From contig NC_081555.1 in NCBI RefSeq assembly GCF_963082655.1, positions 92,271,819-92,335,818 of the forward strand: a stretch of 64,000 nt of DNA. Direction: 5' to 3'. The notes beneath the pieces were generated by a model, which worked only from the letters and a program-made list of their open reading frames with translations, did not search any database and had not been told where the DNA came from. Source of the stretch: Stomoxys calcitrans. Lineage: Eukaryota; Arthropoda; Insecta; Diptera; Muscidae. Made by a program: the position numbers and the translations under genes. Of the stretch, positions 9,975 to 19,891 are shown piece by piece; within the stretch, counting starts at the first letter, position 1; every line of letters begins with the position of its first letter.

Positions 9975-10720
9975 GTGCTACTGTGACCAGGTCCTTGGGG
10001 GGTGTTGCTAGTTGTACAGCCGATTAACATATATGTCAGGAAACGACCGAGAGGACTTAAGGCTATCACAACTTGGTCAGCCTCTGAGGTTGCCGGCCAG
10101 ATACACAGGTATTCTCAAAGGAGCTTTGGTTGACCTGTAAACCGTCTACCTGACGGGGGTGGATATTGTGGACCGCAGGTTGCATGTGACAATGTGTTGG
10201 TGTAGTGTCAGAAAAAGCGGGTCAGGCTTACGAAATTCAATATCTTTACAGATGGATAGTGGAACCTGCTGTGAAATCTACTGCGCGGAACTAAGACTTG
10301 ATGATCCTCGTATGATGAAGGACGATTGCAGTATCTTCCAGACAGTTGTCTTGTAATTGCCAGGGCTGCGGAGTTAATGTTGTCAAGTAACATTGACCGG
10401 TCGGATATTTGTATTTTTACCCATATTAAGGCGGTGCATAGGCCATTCTAAAACTATGTGGCCTCATCTAGACTCGAAGAGGTGTACCGCTTTGCTGTCA
10501 CTGGCTAGAACAGACGTCTCAGTTATTGTGTCCGTCATGACAGGTCACTGTCTAATCGGAAAACATACTGACAGGTTACCAGAAACGACTTTTGCAGGAC
10601 ATCAAAGCTGTGAGGACATCAAAGAAGAAGGGACTATAGAACACCTTCTGTGTGTGTGTCCCACACTGTCAGTCAGAAGATGATCCACTTTAGATTCCCA
10701 TTTCTTTGAGAGATTGTATA
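9975..10720 (+). pseudogene. LINE-A copy 3, RNase H and C-terminal part
   Basis: The plus strand carries an RNase H start (NIFTDGSG-like, spread over two frames near 10235-10275). A block around 10350-10420 follows that resembles AIARAAELMLSSNIDRSDICIF. The C-terminal domain at 10440-10683 reads VWPHLDSKRCTALLSLARTD, VSVIVSVMTGHCLIGKH, and EEGTIEHLLCVCPTLSVRR, a Cys/His zinc-like cluster. The same C terminus is present in the LINE-A copy at 43525-43750. Frameshifts break it into pieces. It is the 3' continuation of the interrupted copy starting at 6220. Confidence 0.8.
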
Positions 10721-10730
10721 TGCATAAGAT

Positions 10731-10763
10731 TCAGCCCAGACGAACTTAACATGGTTTTACTTG
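10731..10763 (+). repeat. mini-me hairpin terminus, solo
   Basis: TTCAGCCCAGACGAACTTAA followed by CATGGTTTTACTTGTT matches the mini-me terminus (TTCGGCCCGGCCGAACTTAA...TTTTTACTTGTT), 17 bp before the next stg1-like exon's downstream edge. Confidence 0.6.
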
Positions 10764-10779
10764 TTAACACTTTTCTTAC

Positions 10780-11147
10780 CTTCTTTCCAACTCATTGAGA
10801 TACATGGTTGAGCCCAAGCCATTGGGATGTTTGCGACATGCATATGGTACATCTGTAAATTTATCAAATATATCTGTGGGTATACGTCTTCCGGATGCTG
10901 CTGCCGCCACTGCTTCCACTCGGCTCATTTGTGACATATTTTTGAGCAATTTCTTTGTGTCGAGTTCAAGCTCCTGTGCACGCACCTGGTGTTTTTTATT
11001 CTGCTGACTGTGGCGTTTGCGATCTATGGGCTTTTTGTCCATTTCATGTTTGTAGCTCTTGTAGGTGTTCTTTTTGTGATAGTTGTGGCGATTTTCACCC
11101 TCCCTAATCTTCTCCTGGAGATTTGAGATGCTGAAGCAAGGCAAGCG
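10780..11147 (-). CDS. stg1: stg1-like gene, cytoplasmic exon
   Basis: The exon has a clean acceptor (TCTATTTTTACAG before 11147) and donor (AG/GTAAGA at 10780/10779). Its 368 nt encode residues 145-266 of the joined model plus two bases of codon 267. It opens RLPCFSISNLQEKIREGENR, then a strongly basic, Lys/Arg/His-rich stretch (KKPIDRKRHSQQNKKHQ), then SQMSRVEAVAAAASGRRIPT and DIFDKFTDVPYACRKHPN, ending TMYLNELER. It directly follows the last membrane segment in the neighbouring exon, as the start of the cytoplasmic tail of stargazin-like proteins would. No stop occurs in the reading frame between the splice sites, and the upstream junction is phase 0, matching the exon at 22646. Confidence 0.85.
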
Positions 11148-11456
11148 CTGTAAAAATAGAGATTTTCCAAAGTATTGGAGTAAATGGTAATATTTTAAAT
11201 ATTTTATTCTAGAAAAATTATAAATTCATAATTTAGTTTGTTTCTCCACTTTTGCCTCAATCTAATTTCTGGTTTTCTCAACATTAGCTAGATTTGATTT
11301 ATTTTTTTTTTTCGTTTTGGTTTCTCTTTTTTAATAGTTCTACAAATTTTCCCGTCACTTGGACATTAATTCAAAACCACTTTAGAGTCTTGAGTTGTAG
11401 TGGCCATGATGGTCACAACTCGTAACTGGAGAAAATGAAATGCAGAATAAGTTAAT
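11148..11456 (-). other. stg1: stg1-like intron, acceptor flank
   Basis: Intron DNA with a T-rich stretch, ending at the LINE insertion. It contains the left target duplication of the LINE at 11446-11456. Nothing else is recognised. Confidence 0.6.
11446..11456. repeat. target site duplication, left
   Basis: AATAAGTTAAT is identical to 15031-15041. The pair flanks the LINE and marks a target-primed insertion. Confidence 0.9.
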
Positions 11457-11483
11457 GTTGTTGTTGTAGCAGTTTATTGTGTA

Positions 11484-14400
11484 CTATCTTTCGTCTGCTT
11501 GATTCTGTTGAGTGTCAAGACCCAGGAACTCCGCGACTAAGATGGGGTGCGTCCACAGGGATCTGGGTCTGAGTCGAGTGGGTCTGGCCGGGCAGTTAAA
11601 CAGGTGACGTGTATCGTGCGGTCCCTGGTTACAGTCGGGACATACATCTTGCACGTCGGCATCAATCCTAGCTCTGTGGGAATTGAGGCGGCTGCATCTG
11701 CCGGAACGTAATTGAGCCAGAATCACTCTGGTTTGCCGGGGGAGGTCGATTTCTTCGGGTGCAATGGGTGGCGGTCGTACTCCAAGGACTACATTCACCC
11801 GGTAGCCAGTTAACGCGTCTGCTACCGTGTCTGCATGAATGTTGTTCAGACCCGCTTGATATGCCGCTTGATCTAGAGGTTCTCTCTTGTAGCGCTGGAC
11901 CTCACGCTCTAGATCATGTAGATCTACCTTAAGGCTTCTGGGCGGTGGGTATCTATCCACAAGATGATGATTTGGATGATTTCTGCGATAACAGCCCAAA
12001 AGGTATTGCTTAGACAGCATGTAGTTATGTCTTCGCACTGGTAGGATCTTTGTCTCCTGGTGGAGGTGGTCCACATGAGAACTAAGGAGGCAGCCCGTCG
12101 CAGTTCGGAGGGCGGCATTCTGACAGATCTGAATATTATTCCACTGCGTGTCACAAAGCTGACGTGACCACACTGGCGCTGCATAACTTACCACAGACCG
12201 GCCAATTGCTTTGTACGTGGTCAACAAGGTTTCTTTGTCTGCACCCCAAGTGCTGCCAGCGAGTGACTTGAGGACCTTGTTTCTACTTTTGACTTTATTG
12301 CAGATTGCTGTGGCATGTGGGGAGAAAGTGTAGGAGCTGTCAAATGTGACGCCAAGTATTTTGGGACACTTGATGGTCGGAATCAATTCTCCATCGACCA
12401 TCACAGTCAGCTCAGAATTCACCTCACGCGTATTTGTAGTGAACAGTGTGGCTGAAGATTTGGTGGCGGATATCTTCAGATTTCTTGCAGCGAAATATGA
12501 GGCAAGCTCGTTGAGGTAGACGTTCAACCTATCGCAGATGTCATCAATGGGTGGGGGGCCTGATGCCAAGATCGTACAGTCGTCCGCATATGATACGATC
12601 TCTATGCCGTCTGGAGGAGGTGGAATGGAGGAAAGGTAGAGGTTAAACAGAGCCGGAGATATCACCCCGCCTTGGGGAACTCCCTGTTTCACTCTACGGT
12701 GTTTTGACTTCTTATCCCTAAATTCCACAAATGACTGGCGGCCACACAGATAATTCGCGACCCAACGTTTAAGGCCTGGCTGGAGGGACGTGTTGGCGAT
12801 GTCCTCAAATAATTTGGCATGGCTGACCGTGTCGAATGCCTTCGATAGGTCCAATGCCACGAGGACCGTCCTATCACATGGCCTGGGTTGATTGAAGCCA
12901 CGGCAAATGTGTGTGGTGATGGCATGCAAAGCTGTTGTTGTGCTGTGCAGTCTCCGAAATCCGTGTTGATGCTCGGCGAATGGAAATTCTCCTACGAGGC
13001 TCGGGAGGAGTAATGCCTCAATCGTCTTAGCCACCGGTGAGAGAAGGGAGATCGGTCTGTACGACTCCCCCAAACTCGGGTCTTTACCAGGCTTCAGTAG
13101 CGGGATCACTCTGCCCATTTTCCAGACATCGGGAACTATAAGAGTGTTCAATGACAGGTTAAGGACAGTGGTAAGGTACTCAACTCCAGGTAAATCCAGA
13201 TTCTTCAGCATCAATGTAGAGATTCCGTCGGGGCCCAACGCCTTGGAAGATTTGGCGCCACTGATGACATTCGTAACTTCGCCCACGGTAAATTGTGATG
13301 GCTGTTCATCGGCTCGGAGACCACGAATACGGCGAATGGCTCTTCTCCTTGCCCTGTCTCTCTCGGGATGCACGATAAATTGACGGTTGAACAACCTGGC
13401 GCATCTCTTCGGATCAGTCACGGTTAACTCGCCAAAAGTGACTGAGGTCCTGTCGTCCCGTCTACCGGGGTTCGAGAGAGACTTAACAGTGGCCCACAAT
13501 TTGCCTGCACCGGTGCCTAAGTTACATTGCTCCAAGTGTTCCAGCCACAAATTCCGCTTATGTTCGTTGACTACCCTGTTTATTTCCAGATTCAGCTCGC
13601 TGATTCTGGGGTTAGCGGGGTCCATAGCACGAATCCCATCACGCTCGTCTGCGAGTACCACTGCTTGCGCCGGGAAATTGGGTCGCACTTGCGGTATTCG
13701 ACCGGCTGGAATAAAGCGAGCGGCTGCTGCGTTGATGATGTCTCGGAATTTCCTCTCGGCCACAAGCACATCAGAGGGGGGTGGCAGTTCATTGAAGCGG
13801 CGATTGGTATACTCTCTGAAGCCAGTCCAATTGGCCTTCTTATAGTTGATGAACGTTCGGCGCTCAGAGGTTATGAAGTCGGGTGGTCGGTCGATGGTGA
13901 GGATTATGGGGAGGTGGTCTGACCCCAAAGAGATGACGGCTTGCCAGGATACGTCACTCAGGAGATCAGGGGATGCGATTGAGATGTCTGGCGAGCTGCT
14001 GCACCTCCTCGTAATCCTAGTGGGGGCATCCTCATTCACCGTGCAAAACGTGGAGCTATCTATCTGCTCTGCCAAAGCTATGCCACGCTGGTCGTTGCCT
14101 AGGGGAGAATGCCATGACGAGTGATGTGCATTGAAATCCCCCAGAACCAGACGACTATGGCCAGATAGCAACCCACTTATGTCGGGGCTGTAGGCCTGGC
14201 CATTAATCGGGACACAGCTGCCAACCGGCGGTATATACACGTTGTATATCTCTATCTCGGCAGTACCAGACTTGACTGCTACCCCCATACATTCCATGTA
14301 TGGGTCACTAGCGTCAAGCGCAGGCGAGATAGGTCTATACTGCACGGAATGGTGTATAACGAAGGCCAATCCCCCACCTCCATTCCTTGAGCGATCCTTA

Positions 14401-14894
14401 CGTAGCACATTGTAGCCGTGACAACTGTGCAAGCTGCAGGTGTTAGTCAGCTTTGTCTCCTGGATCGCTGCGACCGATATGCTCTTCCGACTCATAAAAT
14501 CCACAATCTCATCAATCTTGCCTCGCAGTCCATTGCAGTTTAACTGCAGGAACGATACATTTCCCGACACTGGCCTGGCAATAGTAGGGCTAGGGTGCTG
14601 TCTTTGCATAAATTGCCGTACGGGAGAGGTCGGGGGGGTCACATAGTCCGACGACGAGGACGCCGACGGCGACGCTTGTGACCCACTGCTGGCTGAGTTC
14701 GCACAGCACCTAGCGACATAGCCAGTATGACTATACTCCCGTAGCGAAGTTAGGCCAGAGCAAGAACGGAAATGTACCCACTCCAAGCACCTGTTACACC
14801 TCACCGACACTGACCGATGATGAAGGCGGTTCTGGCAAACGGAACAGAACCAGGGTCCGGGGTTCTTTTCAATCCCGGCACGGACCAAAAGCAT
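11484..14894 (-). CDS. LINE polyprotein: PHD-like finger, endonuclease, reverse transcriptase
   Basis: The 1136-residue ORF begins with a 2A-like motif (GIEKNPGP, residues 7-14). A PHD/RING-like zinc finger follows (C17, C20, C33, C36, H41, C45, C63 or C64). The APE-type endonuclease spans about 112-335, with N119, QETK at 145-148, GDFNAHH at 252-258, SPDIS at 301-305 and SDH at 325-327. Reverse transcriptase spans about 590-800, with SYRPISLLSP at 611, LDLSKAFD at 681-688, PQGG at 740-743 and YADD at 769-772. The C terminus has a Cys/His cluster (C1085, C1088, H1093, H1097, C1101), as is common after the thumb in this group. All catalytic positions I can check are intact. The frame stays open for 43 more codons upstream to 15023 without an ATG, so the true start is uncertain. 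An overlapping ORF (15019-14801) covers the ATG used here. Confidence 0.9.
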   Translation of the reverse strand: MLLVRAGIEKNPGPWFCSVCQNRLHHRSVSVRCNRCLEWVHFRSCSGLTSLREYSHTGYVARCCANSASSGSQASPSASSSSDYVTPPTSPVRQFMQRQHPSPTIARPVSGNVSFLQLNCNGLRGKIDEIVDFMSRKSISVAAIQETKLTNTCSLHSCHGYNVLRKDRSRNGGGGLAFVIHHSVQYRPISPALDASDPYMECMGVAVKSGTAEIEIYNVYIPPVGSCVPINGQAYSPDISGLLSGHSRLVLGDFNAHHSSWHSPLGNDQRGIALAEQIDSSTFCTVNEDAPTRITRRCSSSPDISIASPDLLSDVSWQAVISLGSDHLPIILTIDRPPDFITSERRTFINYKKANWTGFREYTNRRFNELPPPSDVLVAERKFRDIINAAAARFIPAGRIPQVRPNFPAQAVVLADERDGIRAMDPANPRISELNLEINRVVNEHKRNLWLEHLEQCNLGTGAGKLWATVKSLSNPGRRDDRTSVTFGELTVTDPKRCARLFNRQFIVHPERDRARRRAIRRIRGLRADEQPSQFTVGEVTNVISGAKSSKALGPDGISTLMLKNLDLPGVEYLTTVLNLSLNTLIVPDVWKMGRVIPLLKPGKDPSLGESYRPISLLSPVAKTIEALLLPSLVGEFPFAEHQHGFRRLHSTTTALHAITTHICRGFNQPRPCDRTVLVALDLSKAFDTVSHAKLFEDIANTSLQPGLKRWVANYLCGRQSFVEFRDKKSKHRRVKQGVPQGGVISPALFNLYLSSIPPPPDGIEIVSYADDCTILASGPPPIDDICDRLNVYLNELASYFAARNLKISATKSSATLFTTNTREVNSELTVMVDGELIPTIKCPKILGVTFDSSYTFSPHATAICNKVKSRNKVLKSLAGSTWGADKETLLTTYKAIGRSVVSYAAPVWSRQLCDTQWNNIQICQNAALRTATGCLLSSHVDHLHQETKILPVRRHNYMLSKQYLLGCYRRNHPNHHLVDRYPPPRSLKVDLHDLEREVQRYKREPLDQAAYQAGLNNIHADTVADALTGYRVNVVLGVRPPPIAPEEIDLPRQTRVILAQLRSGRCSRLNSHRARIDADVQDVCPDCNQGPHDTRHLFNCPARPTRLRPRSLWTHPILVAEFLGLDTQQNQADER

Positions 14895-15019
14895 ACGGAG
14901 AAGGCACTCCGGGATGTGCCTCTCCCATGACGAAAAAAGACGAACACGTACACTGAGGCGGCAGCCCTTGCCGATGAAGATTCCATCGGGTCAATCCGGT
15001 ACGTACAACCGGCTGCCAT
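14801..15019 (-). other. overlapping upstream ORF at the LINE 5' end
   Basis: The first ATG of the element, about 11 nt from its 5' end, opens a 72-codon ORF in another frame (starts MAAGCTYRIDPM). It runs past the main ORF's first ATG at 14894. A scanning ribosome would meet it first. It may be a regulatory uORF, a frameshift partner, or chance. Its first codons are also kept in the micro elements, but those diverge in length there. Confidence 0.4.
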
Positions 15020-15030
15020 GGGATTGAAAT

Positions 15031-15041
15031 AATAAGTTAAT
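15031..15041. repeat. target site duplication, right
   Basis: AATAAGTTAAT, identical to 11446-11456. Confidence 0.9.
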
Positions 15042-15540
15042 ATTCCTGTGTTGTGTTGTTGTCACTATCATTTGTCCCCATCACTGCCGTCGTCAGTTTC
15101 CTCTCTCATTTTCCTGATGACCAATCTCATTACACAGTGAACTTTAACAAACTGCTATCGTCGTCCCATCCTAGTTGACTGTTTCCTTTGACTAGTTGCT
15201 TTTTATTTCCGTTCACTTACTAAGGACGATAAGATTGAAAATGAACTTAGAAGTTGGTCCGAAGAGCATAAAGCCTGGCATTTGCTGATGCATTTTAAGT
15301 TCAAACAAGATTATCTAACAGATTTTGCCTTGATGGATGGAATGCAAGACAGGCCACTGGGAGTTGTTGTACAAACTAAAAAGGAAATTTCTCAATACTG
15401 TTGGTGTGCATTGATTTTAGTTTGCCTTTTATTTCCGTGAATAGGATGTGATTTTAGTTTAAGCATTGGGATTTGATTTGACACTGCAGCTAATTGAGTC
15501 AATAAATGATTTGATTTGATTTATTTAAAATTATTATTGC
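15042..15540. other. intron segment with a transposon-like 3' tail
   Basis: No coding signal stands out. The stretch 15230-15535 ends in CAATAAATGATTTGATTTGATTT, an AATAAA followed by a short GATTT repeat. This resembles the 3' tail of an unidentified retroelement. Confidence 0.35.
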
Positions 15541-15544
15541 TTTT

Positions 15545-15641
15545 GGTCGCCGAGAGTTAGAGGTTAGCATATCCGCCTATGAAGTCAAACGGTGAATTTT
15601 CACGGTGGTTATGCTCCAACAAATGCTGGCGACATTTGTGA
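15545..15641 (+). mobile_element. SINE 5' part, truncated
   Basis: The plus strand has a SINE head (gttagaggttagcatatccg) with the B-box region deleted, then CACGGTGGTT...TGCTGGCGACATTTGTGAA, where it stops abruptly at the inverted SINE that follows. Confidence 0.65.
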
Positions 15642-15937
15642 ATGAACATTCCACTAAGGAACAGGGGCAAACTTCTCACATATCAATGAGTGCAGTCCGA
15701 TTCAAGTTTTAAGCTCAATGATAAGGGGCCTCCTTTTTATAGCCGAGTCCGAACGGCGTGCCGCAGTGCGACACCTCTTTCGAGAGAAGTTTTACATGGC
15801 ATAGTACCTCACAAATGTTGTCAGCATTAGGAGGTGGTTTTCCGTTGAAAATTTTTTCTGATGGTCTCGCCAGGATTCGAACCCAGGCGTTCAGCGTCAT
15901 AGGCGGACATGCTATCCTCTGCACTACGGTGGCCTCC
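15642..15937 (-). mobile_element. tRNA-derived SINE, near full length
   Basis: Reverse complement of the SINE: 3' tail 'tgaacattccactaagg' at the left, body, B box (rc of GATTCGAACCC) near 15880, and the head ending CACGGTGGCCTCC-like at 15937. Together with the truncated plus copy next to it, it forms an inverted pair. Confidence 0.85.
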
Positions 15938-15939
15938 TG

Positions 15940-17640
15940 GTGCAGTTACCTACGTAGTTACAACTAGTCGTCAGACTAATTAGTGAGGAAGAGACGGATA
16001 AACCAGAGGGATGCACAGTTCGTCCCTGGCCTTTAAGTAAAGGTGGTGTTTCTGACTCGGATTCAGACAGCAACAGTGTCAATGAAACAGTCATCGCAGC
16101 CGAATCGAGAGATGAGGGCAGCGGGATGACTGCAGAAGTGAGCGATGGCTTTGCTAAGCTCACAAGCAGACCGAGAAAGCGATCTGGGGTACGAAGAAGG
16201 AGACAGAGGAGTGCAATCGGGCGAAAGTGCAGGATGCTGGAAGGGATAGAACTGACGTTCCAAGCACTTCTACGGAAGCTGTAAAGAGAATCAGATCTCC
16301 CGAAGAGCATTACAATGCTAAAATGCTGAAGAAGCACTCTGGGAAAATCAAGCCAGCCATACCGCAATGGAGACTTCAAACAGTTTCCTGCGGAGGTAGA
16401 CAAAGTCGGAACAGGAACGAAGGAAGCGCGCACGGCCCCTGAGTCTTCATGGAGGACTGTGACTTCCAAAAGGATGCCACAGCCATCACGGAAGGGAAAG
16501 ATGTTCGCTGAGAATGGTGAGGAGCCGCCCTCTTACGCCAGAGTGGCAAGGAAGTACAACAGAGATGAGATGACTTATGCAGTCGTCAATATCGTCTGTG
16601 CATCCTGTAGGATTCCATTAGATCGTCGGTCTCAGGTGTTGCACTCTGAGGGGGATCCATCCATACAAATTATGAGCTGCGAGTATAGAGGGGGCATCTT
16701 AAAGCTGCGTTTTGCGGAATGTATTGATATCGTCAAAAACCTTGTTGAAAGCCTGGGACGCAAAGCTCGATCTTGTGAGAAAGATGGACATCCCACAGCA
16801 CACAAAGGCAACGTTCTTCATCATGAATGTGGGCGGCGAAATCGCGACGGTACGTATAATGGAGGTCTTAAACTACAAAACCAAGGTCGTGAAGAAATAA
16901 AGCTCTTGCACAGGGAGGAGAAGGAGGAAGGAACTCTCCTTGGTGGTGGGCATTGATCAAGTCTCCGTGACAAGTTTGGATAAGACTAAAGGCATGGCGT
17001 ACTACGGGGCCATGACCGTCTTTTTCAAGATTCGGAAGACTAGGATAGGCAAATATCCACATAATGAGCCATCAGGCGGTGCAGTGGCAGGACACTCAAT
17101 AACGCCTGACGGCCAGGGGGCCAACGATGAGATTATCACCAATTCTCTCAACATTGAGAAGACTAGGATAAGCTCAGATTCTTATACTAAAACATCAGGC
17201 AGTGCAAGGGCGAGAGACTCAACACAGCCTAACGAACATGGACCCGATGACGGAACCATCAACGACTTTCTCGAGATTAAGAAGACTACGATGGATAAAG
17301 ATCCTGATGCAGAAACATTAGGCAATGTAGTGACGGAGCCTAACCCACAGTGAGCCGTCGATGAAACCATCACCTACACCTAAGAAGCCCATTTTCTCAA
17401 GACTTGGAAGACTAGTATAGGCAAGGATCACAATATTAGAACACCAGGCAGTAGACTGAATGCAGGGATCTGATTATGGAACCATTACCGGACTTTCTCA
17501 AGATTCAGAAGACTAGGATAGGCAAAGATCCCAATATTAAAACATCAGGGAGAACAGTGATGGGAAACTCCATGCAGCTTAAAGAAAAGGCAGCAGACGA
17601 TGAGACCATCAACCACTCTTAACAAGCCAATCTAAGGCTG
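15940..17640 (+). pseudogene. LINE-B copy 2, ORF1 (gag-like)
   Basis: Degenerate but recognisable coding across three frames. An acidic/Ser-rich N-terminal part precedes a globular part (YARVARKYNRDEMTYAVVNI, CRIPLDRRSQVLHSEGDPSI, QIMSCEYRGGILKLRFAECI), followed by VVVGIDQVSVTSLDKTKGMA. From 17036 comes a tandem repeat of 41-residue units. The same ORF1 layout occurs at 24063-25165. Its position just before an ORF2 that starts at 17649 with an endonuclease supports an ORF1 role. I recognise no standard zinc-knuckle. Confidence 0.7.
17036..17640 (+). repeat. 123-bp (41-aa) tandem repeat within LINE-B ORF1
   Basis: Units begin at about 17036, 17159, 17282, 17408 and 17509, spaced 123, 123, 126 and 101 bp. 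Each encodes a variant of KTRI..DPYTKTSGSAV.RDST followed by QPNE.G.DDETI....N. The intact units are in frame, a multiple of three, and Ser/Thr/Asp/Gly-rich. The array ends where ORF2 starts. Confidence 0.8.
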
Positions 17641-17648
17641 GGCAAATG

Positions 17649-19885
17649 ATTGAGGTCATCCAGATGAATCCCAATCGGAGCGACATAGCTTTACTCACGC
17701 TCTGATGGAGAAAATCAGCAAGGGCAAGATTCATATTGCCTAAATTCAGACGCCATTGACGATCTGGAAGAAAGTTTCTGAACTGAACCATATTAGCTAC
17801 CAATTATTCTATGCTAACATTGGTACATTTAAATAATGTATTTTCCCCAGAGTTGTCAACGTCGGATGCAATAGTGCTGAGACAGTGGAGCATACCTGGC
17901 ATCACTTTATCTGCCTTTCGACTCTCCGACACCGTTGCCCACGTTGGAGTTGCAAAGGTTGGTGAGGAAGGCAAAACAGACGGGAAATGAGGTACTAATA
18001 GGGTGCGACACGAACTCTCACCACATTTCGTGGGGTAGTACCAACATTAATAAGCGGGGCCAAGCCCTAGCATAGTTTTTGAATACAAACGACTTAATAA
18101 CACTTAATATTGGTAACACCGCACTGGTGGAGACTTTCATAGATAGTTGTCACCTTCGAGAAAGGAAATCACCCCAAGAAAAGCCCTGGGTGACCGGGGA
18201 GAGTCGCAACGTCGTAAAAAGGCGGAATTTTACTGGGATGTGAACTACACATGGCTCAAGGAATACAATTAGATTACCAGAGCGGCAAAACGTGCCTTCT
18301 GGAAGCTTTTCTGTGATAGTGTTAGTGACGCCGCCAAGATGAAAAAATTTTGTCCCAAAAACCCATCTCCAAACTGAATCGTTAGTAGACGACATTGGAA
18401 TGAGGGCAGAAAAAATGGAAGACATTTTGAGGCTTTTGATGAAAACGAATTTTTCACAGGATACGACGGGACTCATTGGAATCTTGGAATAATGCTGTTG
18501 ATCGAAGGCTTATCATTACAGAATTTATTGTAAAGGAAGACTTGAAGAGCTTCAAATCATTTAAATCACCCCGACCTGATGGAATATTTCCGGCGTTACT
18601 ACAGAAGGAGCCGCATCTGGCCAATATTTTCACAACGTGCCTAAGACTTGTATATACTCCGAAATCCTGGCAGGAGGCAAGGGTAGTATTTAAACCCAAG
18701 CCCGGCAATGTAAGTTATGCGAACCTATTGTGGACACCATGTAAAGAGTAGGATATCCAGCGAACTGCCTAAATACAAACACAATGTCTAGGTCAAGGGA
18801 AGGTCGGTGGAGACTGCCATGTATGAGGCTCTGCATAAAAAGAAGAGTCCTTTGATGCCAACACGTACACATTGGCGGATTGCATTGACATCGCGGGCGC
18901 GTTTTACAATATGCAGACCGACACATTGATCCAATCCTTAGACCAGTACCGGGTGGATCGGGTCCTTAGAGATTGGATAAAGCATATGCTAAGGAACAGG
19001 TGGATAAATTGCGCGTCCTATGACATACTTAAAAGGGAGAAGGTTGCACAGGGTACGCCACAAAGGGCATTTAATCGCCACTACTTTGGATGACTACCAT
19101 AAATAACCTATTACGGATGCTGACTGAACCCGATGCTATAAGACTTATTAGGGTTAAGGATCCGAACCAGCTATGCAGAAGGACCGAAAAGTTCTTCCAT
19201 ATTAGAAGTGATCTTGGATAGAAAACTTAACTGGAAGAGTCACATTCAGGAGCGTACTGAGAAGGCTCACTGATGTTGGGCACCATCTGGACGGGCCGTA
19301 GACCCGAAATGGGGCCTGAATCCGAGGAAAGTCCTCTGGCTTTACAGGAGCGCGATTAGATTAATACTTACTTACGTCTGCTATACTATTCTGTGGACTG
19401 CTATGGAGAAAAAGTACAACATAAGGACCATACAACAGGTTCAGAGAATATGTTGTCTTGGCATAGGCGGAGCGATGAGGACCACGGCCACTAGGGCACT
19501 GGAGACTATTCTGGATATCCGACCCATTGACAGACAGCCACTACGGCTATAAAACTTATGGCGATAGGAGCATGGATTGAGGATGGAAGCAGCTCATACC
19601 ATCGCGGTATAATGGGAAGGAATGGAATGAAAGAGGTTTCCGATCCGATACTTAAGGCGACATTTGAGGTCGAGTGTCGAGCGGCACAGTCTTGGTTTGA
19701 CCAAACTCTAGTATTGCCATCTGGGAGATCATGTTAAACGGATGGATAAAAGCTAGAGGAAAGAGTGGGCCTGAGGGGTATTCATTGAGAACCCAGGGAC
19801 TGAGATCTGTTTTAGACTGCCTGACCACAATACTGTCCCGCATAAACAATTTTACGGACAGTACATTTATCAAATTTTGTTTTAT
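17649..19885 (+). pseudogene. LINE-B copy 2, ORF2 (EN-RT-RNase H start)
   Basis: ORF2 opens MIEVIQMNPNRSDIALLTLL (EN start). Further on are HISWGST-type EN residues (about 18025-18050) and an RT approach at 18476-18700 (SFKSPRPDGIFPALLQKEPH). An RT palm-like IDIAGAFYNMQ block lies near 18880-18925. After 19100 come thumb fragments (LDRKLNWKSHI, in pieces) and RNase H lead-in (RPIDRQP, ECRAAQSWFDQTL). Stops and shifts are frequent. The copy is cut at about 19885 by a mini-me element. Confidence 0.75.
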
Positions 19886-19891
19886 TCCACA

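Larger units (their letters stand above)
11457..15030 (-). mobile_element. apparently intact PHD-EN-RT LINE (Jockey/CR1-like group)
   Basis: A 3.57-kb non-LTR retrotransposon on the minus strand, bounded by a perfect 11-bp duplication. The 5' end at 15030 reads ATTTCAATCCCATGGCAGCC. The 3' end at 11457 reads AATAAACTGCTACAACAACA, so the poly(A)-signal-like AATAAA and a short (CAA)n tail follow almost directly after the stop. It carries one long ORF (11484-14894) and no separate ORF1. The clean ends and unbroken ORF suggest a recent, possibly active insertion in an stg1-like intron, in the same orientation as the host gene. Three ~100-bp elements elsewhere in the window consist of only its two ends. 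Clade assignment rests on domain order and the absence of an RNase H domain. Confidence 0.9.

Noticed and set aside
13387..13922. 152-aa and 131-aa plus-strand ORFs
   Set aside because: They are antisense to the LINE protein (11484-14894), whose motifs clearly define the minus strand as coding.
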